Assembly (NCBI GenBank): GCA_001600415.1
Contig: BCJX01000007.1
Coordinates: 714,032 to 778,031 of the forward strand
Direction of reading: 5' to 3'
DNA: 64,000 nt
Origin: Pascua guehoae
Lineage: Eukaryota; Basidiomycota; Tremellomycetes; Trichosporonales; Trichosporonaceae
Under the pieces are notes generated by a model. It had not been told where the DNA came from and did not search any database. It saw nothing but the letters and a program-made list of their open reading frames with translations. Shown in pieces: positions 23,499-33,925 of the stretch. A program made the position numbers and the translations under genes. The stretch's first letter is position 1. Each line of letters opens with the position of its first letter.

Positions 23499-26309
23499 CT
23501 ACCACCCCTTCCACGGCACCCACACGTCGACAACCTTGTCGCCCTCAACGACATACAACCACGGGAAGCACGCACACGCAAGACACGCATGGTTGGGGAT
23601 GACACGGAGTTTGTCACCGATCGCAATCTCCTTCGTTGTCGGCTCGGCGTCAGCCGCACGCGTGAGGATACCGTGCTCCTGGCTGATACGGCCCAGACCC
23701 CAACCCTCAAAGCCTGGCGTGACCACTTTGCCAAAGCCAGGTACCGGCCCTTGGTCCTTTGACATGGCCAGCGCGCCGGCATCGCACAGCGCCTCGCCAC
23801 GCTCGGCGTACGTGCTCACAACCGTGACGAGGACGTTGAGCGCCGCACTGCACGGCGACTGCACCACACCCGTCGCCAGCTGCTGCAGGTCGTTGAGGCA
23901 GTAGCACCCGGCATGCAGCTCAAGCTCGCCCTGCAGTGCCTGGCCGCTGACGCCCTCGGCGCCGAGGACGGCCGCGTGTGCCGTCGGTGTCGCGCCGACA
24001 CTCAGCACCAGCGGGCCGTTGAATCCCAGTTCGCGCGCAAATGTCGCCGCGTCGTTGACGCATTCAATCTCGCCGGCGTAGAACTGGCCCGCCGCGTCGA
24101 GGCTGCGTGAGGCGTACGACTGGCCAAAGTCTGGTGTTAGTGTTGAGCCTGGTACTGTACATATTGTGGGATAGAAAGAACGGGGACAAGAACGGGGACA
24201 AGAACGGGGACAAGAACGGGCACAAGAACGGGCACAAGAGCGGGGACAAGTACGGGACAAGTACGGGGACAAGAGCGCCCGCACCAGATACACTCATGTT
24301 GACAGTCCAGCATCCCCAAGAGAGTTTTGACAATGAACTACAGAGTCAAGTCTCAGTGGACTCAGCAGAGCATCTTTCCTCATTGAGCGAATGTCCCAAA
24401 TGAAGCTTAGGCACAATTTCCCAGCCGGACGAGGAAGAGCACTCAGCCACCGGCCGCTTCCCAAAGCCCTAACACCCCCAAATCCCCAACAACACCCCCA
24501 GCGACTACTCCGCCCTCTTACCATCCCATGAAGCCATCGACACTCACGCGAATAAAACCCATAAATCTCCACCTCCTCAGCCCCAACCGCCGCCTCAATG
24601 AGCTCGCGCATCTGCCCGCTCCTCGGCGGCGCGCCCGCCCGACGACCGCCGCCGTCGACCTTGAGAAACGCAGACCACGGCACGCGGCGCTGCAGCCGCC
24701 GGTGCGCGGCGGCCAGGAGGGCAATCTGCTCGGCGTGGTCGACCATGACGCGGATTGTGGCCTTGGAGCCGCACTTTTCCTGCGCGGCCGTCAGGTCCTC
24801 CATCTTGTCGGCGCCGATGGGGAGCGAGTAGAGGATCTGGGTGTTAGTGTAGTGGGAGATGAGGGTTCGGGGTGTGGGATTCGTCGGTCGGTGGGTAGGG
24901 GGGGGTGGGGGGGTTACGGAGAAAGGGACTGGGGGTTGAGGAGAGGAAGAGAACAGGAGTTGGTGCTGGCGTTGATACTGGTAGCTTGGCTCGCAGTGGC
25001 CGGAGGACAGACCAAGTGGGAGAGACGCGGGACTGAGCAGCGAACGGTACACCGGAGAGACATCGATTAGAGGCAAGGATGCAGGCGAAGACGGAGACGG
25101 AGACGGAGGTCAAAGGCATCTCCACAACGCGAGCAAGCGAGTGTACTGCAGCGCAGACTGCAGAACCCAAGACCTGCAAACACTCTCCACGCCGTTGACC
25201 TTGCGGCCACCGCCTTTCCTTACCCCACCGCCCGCAGTACCGTGACGGATCCCAACACCACATCAGCCAACGTGCCAACTCACGTCATCCACGAGCCCCT
25301 CAGCCACGAGTCCCGACTCGATGATCCCCCACACCTCGGGCATTGTCGACGTGATGAGCGCACGCACGCCGTCGCCGGCTTGGGCCTGGAGGCGCGTGCC
25401 CTCGGCCGTCTTGTGGGCTGGCGTTAGTGTGTCTTATCGTGTGGGGTAGGTAGCCAGAGAGATAGAGGCGTAGGTTGGTCAATTGATCGTGGGTGTCATC
25501 GTGGAGACCAAAGTAGGGATGATGGCTTGGGTAGTCACCATCCAGCAATCAAGTCGGGAGATCACCCTTGAGAGTGGTTATCACTTCCTGGTCTGTGGTC
25601 CTGTAACGGGCCACTGTACACGAGCAACTCGAATGCCTCCAATGCACAAGCATCTCTATTGCACAAGAGTACCTCCAATGCACAAGAGCGACTCTTCCCA
25701 CTCCCCCATCCATCTCGCCGCACTGCCCAACCAATGTGTTTTGGGTAGTCACTGGTGTGCTGTCCAGCGATCAAGTCGGGAGACCGCCCTCGAGAGTGGT
25801 TATCACTTCCTCGTGCGTGGTCCTGTAACTGGCCAATGTCCACGAGCAACTCCAATGTACACGAACAACTCCAATGCACAAGATCCAATGCACAAGAGCA
25901 AGAGCACCTCCAATGTACACGAGCAACTCGCATGCACAAGGGGAGCTCCAATGCACAAGAGTACCTCCATTGCACAAGAGCACCTCTCCTCTCTCCCCCA
26001 CTCCCCCATCCACCTCGCCGCACTGCCCAACCAATCCAACACCCAACAACCCCCACACCCCCCACAGACCCAGAACCGACCCCACCCCCTCACCCCCCCA
26101 AACTCACTCTTCACATGCGCCCGAAACCCCATCCCCTTCTCCTCCGTCTTACGCGCCACAAAAGCACAATTCGCCCTAAACCCCTCGCGATCAACCAGGA
26201 TCGCCGGCGTGCGGAGCTCGGAAATGTCGCGCCCGACAAACTCGTCGCGCAGCCTCGCCGCGTCCGGGAGGGTGAGGAGCTCGAGTGGGGTGAATGTCGA
26301 CGGGGGCAT
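23499..26309 (-). CDS. DSD1: D-serine dehydratase-like PLP enzyme (alanine-racemase fold)
   Basis: Converts D-serine to pyruvate and ammonia in its best-known members; related family members are D-threonine aldolases. Exons (descending) 26309-26108, 25417-25284, 24836-24548 and 24130-23499 give 418 residues, close to yeast Dsd1. The PLP-lysine region GFRAHVK-THKTAEGT spans intron 1 (about residues 63-75). GLVDD-ILYSLPIG spans intron 2, and IYGFYS-H-FGQSYASRS spans intron 3; all junctions are in phase. VMVDHAEQI, FLKVDGGGRRAG and LSVGATPTAH match the barrel. The C-terminal NHACLACACF supplies the His-X-Cys zinc site expected of eukaryotic D-serine dehydratases. The three introns are long for this window (690, 447 and 417 nt) and filled with repeats. 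The N gap lies only 16 nt upstream of the ATG, so the promoter is incomplete. Confidence 0.9.
24165..24275. repeat. Minisatellite of about 12 bp inside intron 3 of the dehydratase gene
   Basis: About eight units related to GGGGACAAGAAC, with C, G and T variants at two positions. The array lies wholly within the intron close to its acceptor side. Confidence 0.85.
25530..26000. repeat. Duplicated block and CCAATGCACAAGAG units inside intron 1 of the dehydratase gene
   Basis: Two diverged copies of a block of about 200 nt: about 25535-25735 and 25745-25960. Both contain ATCAAGTCGGGAGA, GAGAGTGGTTATCACTTCCT and TGTAAC-GGCCA-type segments, each followed by multiple 12-15 nt units with CCAATG(C/T)ACA(A/C)GAG. 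The CACTCCCCCATCC block recurs as well. All lie within the 690-nt intron. Confidence 0.85.
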
Positions 26310-26325
26310 CGTGTGGGAGGGTCGG

Positions 26326-26437
26326 NNNNNNNNNNNNNNNNNNNNNNNNNNNNNNNNNNNNNNNNNNNNNNNNNNNNNNNNNNNNNNNNNNNNNNNNNNN
26401 NNNNNNNNNNNNNNNNNNNNNNNNNNNNNNNNNNNNN
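26326..26437. other. Assembly gap of 112 N
   Basis: A run of N, followed by GGTGGGAGTGGTTGGG-type repeats. The flank suggests the gap spans a tandem repeat. It lies just upstream of the dehydratase-like start codon. Confidence 0.99.
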
Positions 26438-26903
26438 GGTGGGAGTGGTTGGGGTGGTGGGAGTGGTTGGGGACGAGGGTGTGGTAGTGAGGTCGTCGTG
26501 AGAGGCGACCGCTAAGTGACGGGTAATATCGAGGCGACGAATGTCCACGGGTCGCTACAGTAGTTGGTCTCCACTCATGGCAGGACGCCGATACGAGACG
26601 AGGCGTCGGTGGTTGCCGATTCGGCAACTCACGGCTTACGCCCATTGGCGCGGCGGCATTCGCCCCGAGTTGCCCAGGTGCCATCAGCAGCTCAACTTGG
26701 TGCAAGAGCTGCCGGCTGCCAACCCAGTCTGGCCAGTCTGGTGCGTGGCGAGTACTGAATGCCATGGATACCAGAGTGGTTCCGCTCGGCGATCCGCGCA
26801 GGCCGCTCTGCTCCTCACTGGCTACTGGCGTGCTCCCAAACCCCATAACAGCGGGCCAGCTGCCGGCCGCACCAGCCTTGTCCGCCCGGCTTTATCCCCA
26901 GCC
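26438..26903. other. Spacer between the gap and tRNA-Thr
   Basis: Starts with short GTGGGAGTGGTTGGG tandem units, then ordinary sequence without a supported gene. It may contain upstream control sequence for the dehydratase-like gene. Confidence 0.5.
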
Positions 26904-26981
26904 GCCTGTATAGCTCAGTGGTAGAGCGCGCCTTTCGTACGAACGAGGGTGAGGTCACAAGTTCGACCCTTGTTGTGGGCA
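26904..26981 (+). tRNA. tRNA-Thr(CGT) with a 6-nt insertion/intron
   Basis: Acceptor GCCTGTA pairs with TGTGGGC using three G-U pairs. D-arm is GCTC-AGTGGTA-GAGC; anticodon stem CGCCT/GGGTG; loop TT-CGT-A plus six extra bases before A38; variable AGGTC; T-arm ACAAG-TTCGACC-CTTGT; discriminator A. The six extra bases sit at the canonical intron site 37/38. Multiple wobbles lower confidence slightly, but both internal promoter boxes are good. Confidence 0.8.
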
Positions 26982-27683
26982 GCGAGCGGGCATGGTAGTG
27001 TGCTCTGCTTCTTTTTCCGGTCTCTGACGGTGGTGCTGGGGCTGCTAGGCTGCTGTTAGTCAAGACACCCAATCTGGAGTCTCAAGCATCGAGTCCTAAC
27101 AGACAACGGGACGGGTGCAGGACACAAGCGGCCCAGGATCACCAATTGTCCACTTGTAGAGGCATAGTGAGACGTGGTGCGCAAGTAACAATGCGGTTGT
27201 GTGTCCATGAAAGCAAGTCAGACCGCGGCTGAACATACACATCCGCACTTACATTTCCCCAGCCGCTCGCAATCGGGACGTTGCCCGCACGCTCGTCAAG
27301 AATGGTTCTGCCCAGTCGGAATCTGTAGACCCCGTCGCTGCATGCCGACGGTGAATGCGGGTGACAGGGCCATTTCGTCCCGCGTGCCACAACGACGTCA
27401 ATGTTTACATTGCTGCATCACATACACTCCCTTCCGGTCTACGTGTACAAAACTGGTCATGCAGACCTGGGCGATTGCCAGGCCCGCACGCACACAGGAC
27501 GAGCGTGCCGCTCCACGGCACGACGCACGTCACTGCTCTCCGGGCCGTGATGAACGGCCACGACAGGCTGTACGAGAACGTACGAGCTGCGCCTCGGAGA
27601 AGCAGGGTTGAGCCACTGGCCAAGCGGTGCTCTCGGATACTGTTGAAGTGGATAACACATGCTGTTCAACGGCAGTGATTCAC
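26982..27683. other. Gene-free spacer between tRNA-Thr and the kinase 3' end
   Basis: About 700 nt. Short frames on both strands overlap one another and match nothing recognisable; no gene is supported. Confidence 0.5.
27012..27016 (+). terminator. Pol III terminator of tRNA-Thr
   Basis: A T5 run about 30 nt beyond the tRNA 3' end. Confidence 0.6.
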
Positions 27684-29594
27684 TTAGGGAATGGGCACGC
27701 CGAGCTCGCGCGCCTGCTCGCGGAACGTCTCGATGCGTTCCATGGCGTATTGCTGGGGTGTGAGCTTTTGGGGAATGAAAGAAGGAAGAAGCTCACGAGG
27801 TAGTCAAACTCGGGCGGCTCCGTCTTGCCCTCTGCCAAGGCGGTAATCTGTTCTTCGGCAGTGACAATGCCCCAGATGGACCAGAAGAGCGCACACGCAG
27901 GCGACCAAAGGCGGACCTCGCGCTCGAGCTGGTCAACCTTCTCCTGGGGCACATTCTGGCGGCGACCGACAGACTCCTCGCCCGCGCTCATCTTGAGGGA
28001 CAAGTAGGCGCGGTACCAGTCTTGGCGCTGTTCGTCGTTGGGGCCCGGGAAGTGGGGCTTGAGCGAGTACGACAGCGTCTCATGGTGGTAGTTTGCGCGC
28101 CACTCGTGGAAGTGGTTGGCAATGTCGTAACCACGGTAGTTGGGAGCAGCGTACTCGAAATCAATGACAATGTACTTGTGGTGTCGGGGCACACCCTGTG
28201 GGATTTCGGCATCAAGCAGGAGCAGGTTGCCGTACTGAGTGTCGTTGTCTTCAAGGTCAGCCAGAACCATGATGGCAGTGCGGGATACAACTCACGAGCA
28301 AAGACGAGCCCCTTGCCCTTGTCGGCACTGTTTGCCACAAAGCTGCGGTACGCCTCAATCTCGTTGACGAGACGGTGCATGCCATACTGTTCCACCCACA
28401 TCTCCCACTTGCCGCCAAGGGCAGCGACCGAGGTGAGTGTTTCCTGCGCCAGCGGAGCCCAGTCGGCAACACAACGCCAGACTGTGGGTTCGCCATCGCG
28501 GCCATCCTCGTAGCTGAGGAGGCGGAGGTCAACACTGTGAAGCTCACGCATGCGGCGAGCAATGCTGCGCGCGATGAGAGGCTCGCGAAGCTCCTCGGGC
28601 TTCAGGGCACGCGATGGGAAGAACTGCTCGACACGGCCGTTGAGGAACGTGCCGTACATGCGAGGGCCGAGGCCGTAGGTGGTCGAGAGGACATGGAGGA
28701 TGCGCAGCTCCTCGTCGCGCTCAATGAGCTGGCCAGAGGACGGGCCGTAGATGCGCAAAAGGAGAGTGGGAGGGTACTGCTCCTCGAGAAGTTTGGGAGG
28801 GTGGTCGGGGTCGGAGGGAGGCATGGTAGGGGTCAACATGGGCGACATGGACGGCGATGTCGGCTCGGGCGAAGGGTTGAACGTGACAAAGAAGACGGCA
28901 TTCGTCAGCGCGCCAGACACCTTTTGCAGGTGGATGCTCGACGGCGTGAGCGAGGGGTGCGTCCAGAGCGGCACGGCGAGGCGGCGGAGGATGGAGAGCA
29001 CCTTTGTCTTGAAGACGGGGTGGCGCCACTCGCTGAGAGTCAGCGCTAGAGTTCGTGGGAATGGCATACGGGTGTGCTCGTCTTGCTTCTCAGGCGTCTC
29101 GATGACTGCAGTGATCCTTATGACGACCCTACTAGTTCAAGGCCGCCACAATATCGGCTGCTCCTCAACTCTTGGTGTCCTCGTTTGTGCGTGTCTCCGT
29201 CTTGGAGCCGAGGAAGGTTTCACTTTTGCTGCAACTTTTTGCTGCACCTGCCTTCAAAGTCGCGTATCTCGGCCGGGATTCAAAAGGTTACCTACCTTGC
29301 ATCAATGCTGAGCTCGACATGGCTTAAGCCCTGGACACCCGAGGCACCACCCGGCTGCTCGAGCGGGGTACCCGGGGCAGACGGGGTACCATCGAGCCAA
29401 AACTCGGAGAGCTTTGAAAACGACCCAGTGCTCGTCTTGCGACGGAGGGGGATGCCTTGGGTGGCGGGGGAAGCACCGCCAGAGTTTTGCCTCGCGGGGG
29501 TTCCAGTCGCCGACCCGCGGGCGAGCATGAGCGGGGAGAGGGGCGCGTTGGGGTCGACGGGGCGATGGTCGGGTGTGACTACCATGGTGGGCAT
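27684..29594 (-). CDS. CKI1: Choline/ethanolamine kinase
   Basis: Phosphorylates choline and/or ethanolamine, the first step of the Kennedy pathway, in the cytosol. Exons (descending) 29594-29296, 29032-28296, 28248-27797 and 27752-27684 give 518 residues. A Ser-rich N-terminal extension (residues about 1-90) is typical of fungal enzymes. Then come VSGALTNAVFFVTF, LLLRIYGPSSGQLIERDEEL, the Brenner phosphotransferase motif VFAHNDTQYGNLLLL formed across intron 2, and the choline-kinase motif VIDFEYAAPNYRGYDIANHFHEW. The last exon adds QYAMERIETFREQARELGVPIP. Introns are 263, 47 and 44 nt; the exon 1-2 junction uses a CTGACTCTCAG acceptor. Choline versus ethanolamine preference is not decidable from sequence. 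Start chosen at MPTMVV; the second Met three codons on is possible. Confidence 0.93.
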
Positions 29595-29756
29595 ATGGTG
29601 TGGAGCCCGGGGGGGTGCGTGTCACACGAGCACGTAGCGAAAAAAAAAAGGGGGGGGGGGGGGCGTAAAGATAAGGCCAAAATAGGGCACTTTGGGCGCG
29701 TAGGAAATCGGCAAAGACTGCGTTCGAGTTGCAACCAAATGTAATGCAATGAGAGA

Positions 29757-29796
<40 letters not shown>

Positions 29797-30511
29797 TAGA
29801 TGGGGGTGAGACTGCCGGGTGGCGATGAGTGAGTGAGAGGTAGAGTGATTGCAGTTTTGGGGCAATGGCCGGGTGGTGCGGGTGTCGGTCGGGTGGATGG
29901 GTGTTGATTTCGAACAGGGAGGCATGGCGGTAATGCGATGCGGTTGGCCACCCAGCCCAGGTCTCTCTGTGCTCACTCAGGCACGGCGCCAACGCGCCAC
30001 CGAGCCAAGCACAAGTGGTTCCACATCATCGACCAACCACCACGACGTGCATGACACCAACTTTAATAACATACCTTTGGGCGATCGAAAAAAAAACCCA
30101 CGTGTCAATAGCCCGCCGGACATGTTGCGACCTCCGTTATTTTAAAACCTCGGTCATGACGTCATTATCTACCAGAGCACGCGAGAATGATTCCGCTCCT
30201 GGTATCCTTCTGGAAACGTCGCGGGCCGACGAGGCAAGGCAAGGGACCGAGATGCACATTACAGGTGGGTGGGTGGGTTGTTGACCACCACTGGCTGCCA
30301 GCCATACCGTACCAGTGCCCAGCCAGTGTCCCGCATGCCCCGCAGCGTCCACCTTCTTTCAACTTCTTTTTTCATCGCATGATCAACAAACCCCACTCAC
30401 TCACTCTCTCACTCTATCCGCTAGGTCACCTCTTATACGGGCTGTCTGGACCACCTCGGGCTCTGTCCCCACACAGTCGCCCGGCACGTCCATTCCCTTG
30501 CCCTCTCCGAA
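29595..30511. promoter_or_regulatory. Divergent promoter region with homopolymer and (GA)n tracts
   Basis: 917 nt between a minus-strand and a plus-strand gene. An A9-10 run followed by a long G run lies at about 29640-29662, and a (GA)n microsatellite at about 29748-29793. No coding frame is supported. Confidence 0.6.
29748..29793. repeat. (GA)n microsatellite
   Basis: About 17 uninterrupted GA units preceded by GAAGA. It lies in the 5' leader/promoter of the choline kinase gene. Confidence 0.95.
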
Positions 30512-31885
30512 ATGGCCTTTCCATCTTCACCTTATGCCTACTCGGGCGCGCCGCCAGCGTCGTCACCGACGCGTCCATCTTCCTTTTTCAGCCCGGGCCC
30601 CGGTGCACCACAGGTAGCTCCGGCGTCATCCCCGACACCGGGGTTGGATCCTGCAGCCCCCATGTTCCCGAACCGCAAGCGGCGTGCACCATCTCCGCCC
30701 CCGACCCAGCTGGACCCGCAACCGTCAGCATGGTCACACGACACCAAACGGCGCCGGCCAAACCTCGCGAATGGGTTCCAGGCCATGTCGATCTCTCCGC
30801 GCCCGGACGACCAGCCCGAATCATGGTTTCCGCATGGCGCAGTGCACGACGACACGGGTGGCACGGACGACGACGGGCTCGAGCCCACGCTTCCCCCGGC
30901 CGACGGCGACGTGGCCGTCGAGGAGCTGCCAGACCAGTCGCCGACGGCCGCACGGCGCCGCCCACGCATGCCGTGGCACCGCAACAGCTCGTTTTCGTCG
31001 ACATCGCCGAGCGAAGACGACTATGACTCGGACGTGACGTTTCGCGTCCCGCCGCCGCCGGTGCCACTCGTGCAGCCGAGCGATATCGAGCACCCGCCAG
31101 ACGACCCCGAGCCAACGTCGGCGTCACGATACCACAGTCGACACCGGGAGCCGTTACCGATGCCGCATGTCGAGGTGATGGAGACGCCCGTCAAGCGCAA
31201 GGGCAGCGGTGGGGACAGGGATGCCGATGGAAACGGTGCCCCGCACAGCGCAAAGCGCAGGCGCCAGGGCATGGATGTCGACATGGACACGATGCCCGTC
31301 TCGCACGGGCCGGGCTGGTACGAGCCGGAAAAGGACCGGATTGTCATTACCTCGCTATCTTCGCCCGAACCAGAGTCGCCTGGCGGCTCGCCCGAGCCAG
31401 ACTCGCCGTCGTACACGTACGAGCAGTACCGCAAGCTAGCCCAGCCCGGGTCGCATGGGTTCACCATTTCGCCGTCGCTCCTGACCCACATTCTCGGCGC
31501 GCAGCGCGACCAGTTTGGCATGCAGCCCATGCCCCAGCAGGAAAAGGGCCTCGTCCTCTACCGCCCCATTGCCAACCCGCCAGACCCGCGGGATCCGCGC
31601 AGACAGGACCCGCAGAGACCACGGTTTGGCGTGTCGCCCGCGGAAAACGTCGTCCAGCAGTGGGACGACGCGAACCGGTTTGAAGAAGTCGACGACGACG
31701 AGGATTTCATGTCGGGCACGCCGGTCGTCGGTGTCCCCGTCGGCATGGATGTGGACATGAACGGCGGCATGGGGTATGGCAGCGAGTATGGCGGCGGGTA
31801 TGGCGGCGGGTATGGCGCGGGGTATGGCGCGGGGTATGGCAGCGCAAACAACGAGCCCGCCGACGAGGCCATGGAGGTAGAGTAG
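30512..31885 (+). CDS. Disordered, likely nuclear protein of unknown function
   Basis: Single exon of 457 residues; I do not recognise the family. N-terminal third is Pro/Ser-rich, with basic clusters NRKRRAP (about 52-58) and TKRRRP (about 76-81) and later SAKRRR that look like nuclear localisation signals. The middle has acidic patches and SPEPESP/SPEPDSP repeats suggestive of proline-directed phosphorylation. The only segment that looks structured is about 305-370 (TYEQYRKLAQPGSHGFTISP, then LTHILGAQRDQFG). The C-terminus has GYGSEYGGGYGGGYGAGYGAG-like Gly/Tyr repeats, a low-complexity type linked to condensates. Strong codon-position bias and a clean long frame support it as coding. Confidence 0.8.
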   Translation: MAFPSSPYAYSGAPPASSPTRPSSFFSPGPGAPQVAPASSPTPGLDPAAPMFPNRKRRAPSPPPTQLDPQPSAWSHDTKRRRPNLANGFQAMSISPRPDDQPESWFPHGAVHDDTGGTDDDGLEPTLPPADGDVAVEELPDQSPTAARRRPRMPWHRNSSFSSTSPSEDDYDSDVTFRVPPPPVPLVQPSDIEHPPDDPEPTSASRYHSRHREPLPMPHVEVMETPVKRKGSGGDRDADGNGAPHSAKRRRQGMDVDMDTMPVSHGPGWYEPEKDRIVITSLSSPEPESPGGSPEPDSPSYTYEQYRKLAQPGSHGFTISPSLLTHILGAQRDQFGMQPMPQQEKGLVLYRPIANPPDPRDPRRQDPQRPRFGVSPAENVVQQWDDANRFEEVDDDEDFMSGTPVVGVPVGMDVDMNGGMGYGSEYGGGYGGGYGAGYGAGYGSANNEPADEAMEVE

Positions 31886-32249
31886 GGCAGACTAAGGCGG
31901 AGTGTGGCGATAAGGCGCGGGGCTTGGGCGGGACGCCGAGCGCACGGGGCGGGTGGAAGGCGCAATTGGCGATCAGAGCGACGACGTCAGCCACAGAGGC
32001 TAGACTGATCAGAAGAAATATACATGTTGTTGTTTACACCATGCCCCCGGGCACTGCATTGCATGAACCACATGATGGTGCGGAAGTGGATGCGGGCGTG
32101 GAATGACGGGACCCAGAGGCCAGAGACCCACCCGCGCTCAGATTGGCACGGTGCAGAAATGGTTGGCGAAGCGGATGAGGATTGCAGGGTGTGCAGGGCG
32201 GATTGGCACACGGTGGCGCCTTGGGTCAATCGGACCTGGCCGAGTTTGC

Positions 32250-32326
32250 CGATACGGCCCCCAAGTCGCCGATACCGGTCCATGTTGGCCATGTCTGTTG
32301 GCGATATCACTGCAACTATCGGCGAT
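32250..32326 (+). promoter_or_regulatory. Cluster of four CGATA (GATA-factor-like) motifs
   Basis: GCCGATAC at 32248 and 32268, GGCGATAT at 32300 and GGCGATAC at 32320. All are in the same orientation, with starts 20, 32 and 20 nt apart. They sit 20-100 nt upstream of the TATA box. They fit the HGATAR core of fungal GATA regulators of nitrogen metabolism; binding is inferred only. Confidence 0.5.
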
Positions 32327-32345
32327 ACTATTCTCGGCTTCGCAC

Positions 32346-32352
32346 TATAAAA
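32346..32352 (+). promoter_or_regulatory. TATA box of the D-amino-acid oxidase gene
   Basis: TATAAAA, about 127 nt before the start codon. A strong TATA is rare among the promoters in this window and fits an inducible gene. Confidence 0.65.
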
Positions 32353-32478
32353 GCATACAAGCGGCCGAGTGGTGAACTCTTCTTGACTCTTCACTCACAT
32401 ACACCCCCACGCAGCCACCGAGTACCACACAACACCACATCCCTCCCCGCCCCCCCACACTTACTACGGGTATACACC

Positions 32479-33888
32479 ATGTCAGCCATCGTGCTCGGCG
32501 CAGGCATCGCGGGCCTCACGACCGCCGTCCGCCTCCTCGAGGCGGGCTACACCGTACACGTCGTCGCGGCGCACCTCCCCGACGACCCGCTCGATGCGCA
32601 CTATGCGTCGACGATTGCGGGCGCGCACCATCTCAGCTTTGCGGATGATGGGGATGCGAGGCAGCGGAGGTGGGATATGAGGAGTGAGTCTGCGTGGGGG
32701 GTGCGGGATCACGTTGCTGACGCTCGGCGTGTTGCGTCCTTTGTCTCTTGTCTCTTGTCTCGGGTCTGACGTCTCTTGTCTCGCGTCGCGTCTCGCGTCT
32801 CGCACCTCTTGTCTCACGTCGCGTCTATCGGTTTTGGTCGCCTCGCTACCTCACGTTCGGATTATCCTGTCCTACCTTTGCTCACCGAACCTCGGCCACA
32901 ACCACAACCGCCCCCGTCCCCCCCCCCCCCCCACGCCGGCATTCACCAGCCTTCCACATCCTGTACGACGAGTGGAAGCGGGACGGCGAGGCCTCGGGCC
33001 TCATGGCGCTCACGCAGACCGAGCTGTGGGTCGGGAGCACGCGCCATTTGGAAATCTACGAGGCGCATCCGGATGTGAGTTGTCGGTTATGTGGTTCGCT
33101 CTGTCACTGGGGGGCCTGGGGGGCGTGTTATTTGCTGCATCTCTTTTGCGTCCTGGTCTCTTGTTGTTCGGTTGTCTTGTCCTGTCTTGGGACGCCTGGT
33201 GTCCTCTCCTGGTACACCTGTTCTCTCCTGGTGCACCTGGTGTCCTGTTCTCGTGCCCCATTCTGCCATTCTGGTGTCCTCCTACTCTGGAGTCATATTC
33301 TGGTGTCCTATTCTGGTGTCCTATTCCTGTCCTATTCTGCCGTCTTCACCTTCTCTCATCATCTGTCGCTCCAGTTGTCCTCTCCCATTAGCGTGCTTGT
33401 CGCCTTCTCTATCCCCTCCCGCAGTCGCTCGTCTCCGTCCTCTCGAGCAACCCTTTGTCCTCCAACTTTGCCCTCGCTCGCTCGCTCCCTCCCGCTCTCT
33501 CCTATACCCTCTCCCACACCTATCCACAACCCACCCTCCCCCCCAACCCAACACCCTCCCTCACAAACGACAAAACAGACACCCCCCTCCACCCGCGCCT
33601 ACTAACCCCAGTTCCGCGTCCTCGACCCCGCCACCGCCCCGTGCCCCTGCGACCACATGGTCTCCTTCACATCCCTCACCATCACCCCGGCCCTCTACCT
33701 CGCGCGCCTCGTCGCGCGCATCCGGGCGCTGGGCGGCACAATCCACCGCCTGCGCGTAGAGTCGATGGACGCGCTCGTCTCCCCCGCCATGCTGGCCTTG
33801 ACGGGTCTCGACTCTTCCAACCCCACCCCCAACTCCAACCCCAACCCCAACCACCCCCCCGCCCCTGCCCCCCCCCTCCCCCCCCCCC

Positions 33889-33925
<37 letters not shown>

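Larger units (their letters stand above)
31886..32478. promoter_or_regulatory. Promoter and leader of the D-amino-acid oxidase gene
   Basis: 593 nt. The proximal half has a TATA box and four CGATA motifs (listed separately); the leader just before the ATG is C-rich. No gene is seen. Confidence 0.6.

Noticed and set aside
25530..26000. Spaced CCAATGCACAAGAG repeats as CRISPR or as coding exons
   Set aside because: Irregular spacing and degenerate units; the flanking DSD exons join across the whole segment in perfect phase and with family conservation.
26291..26846. Frames running through the N gap
   Set aside because: They exist only because N codons are not counted as stops.
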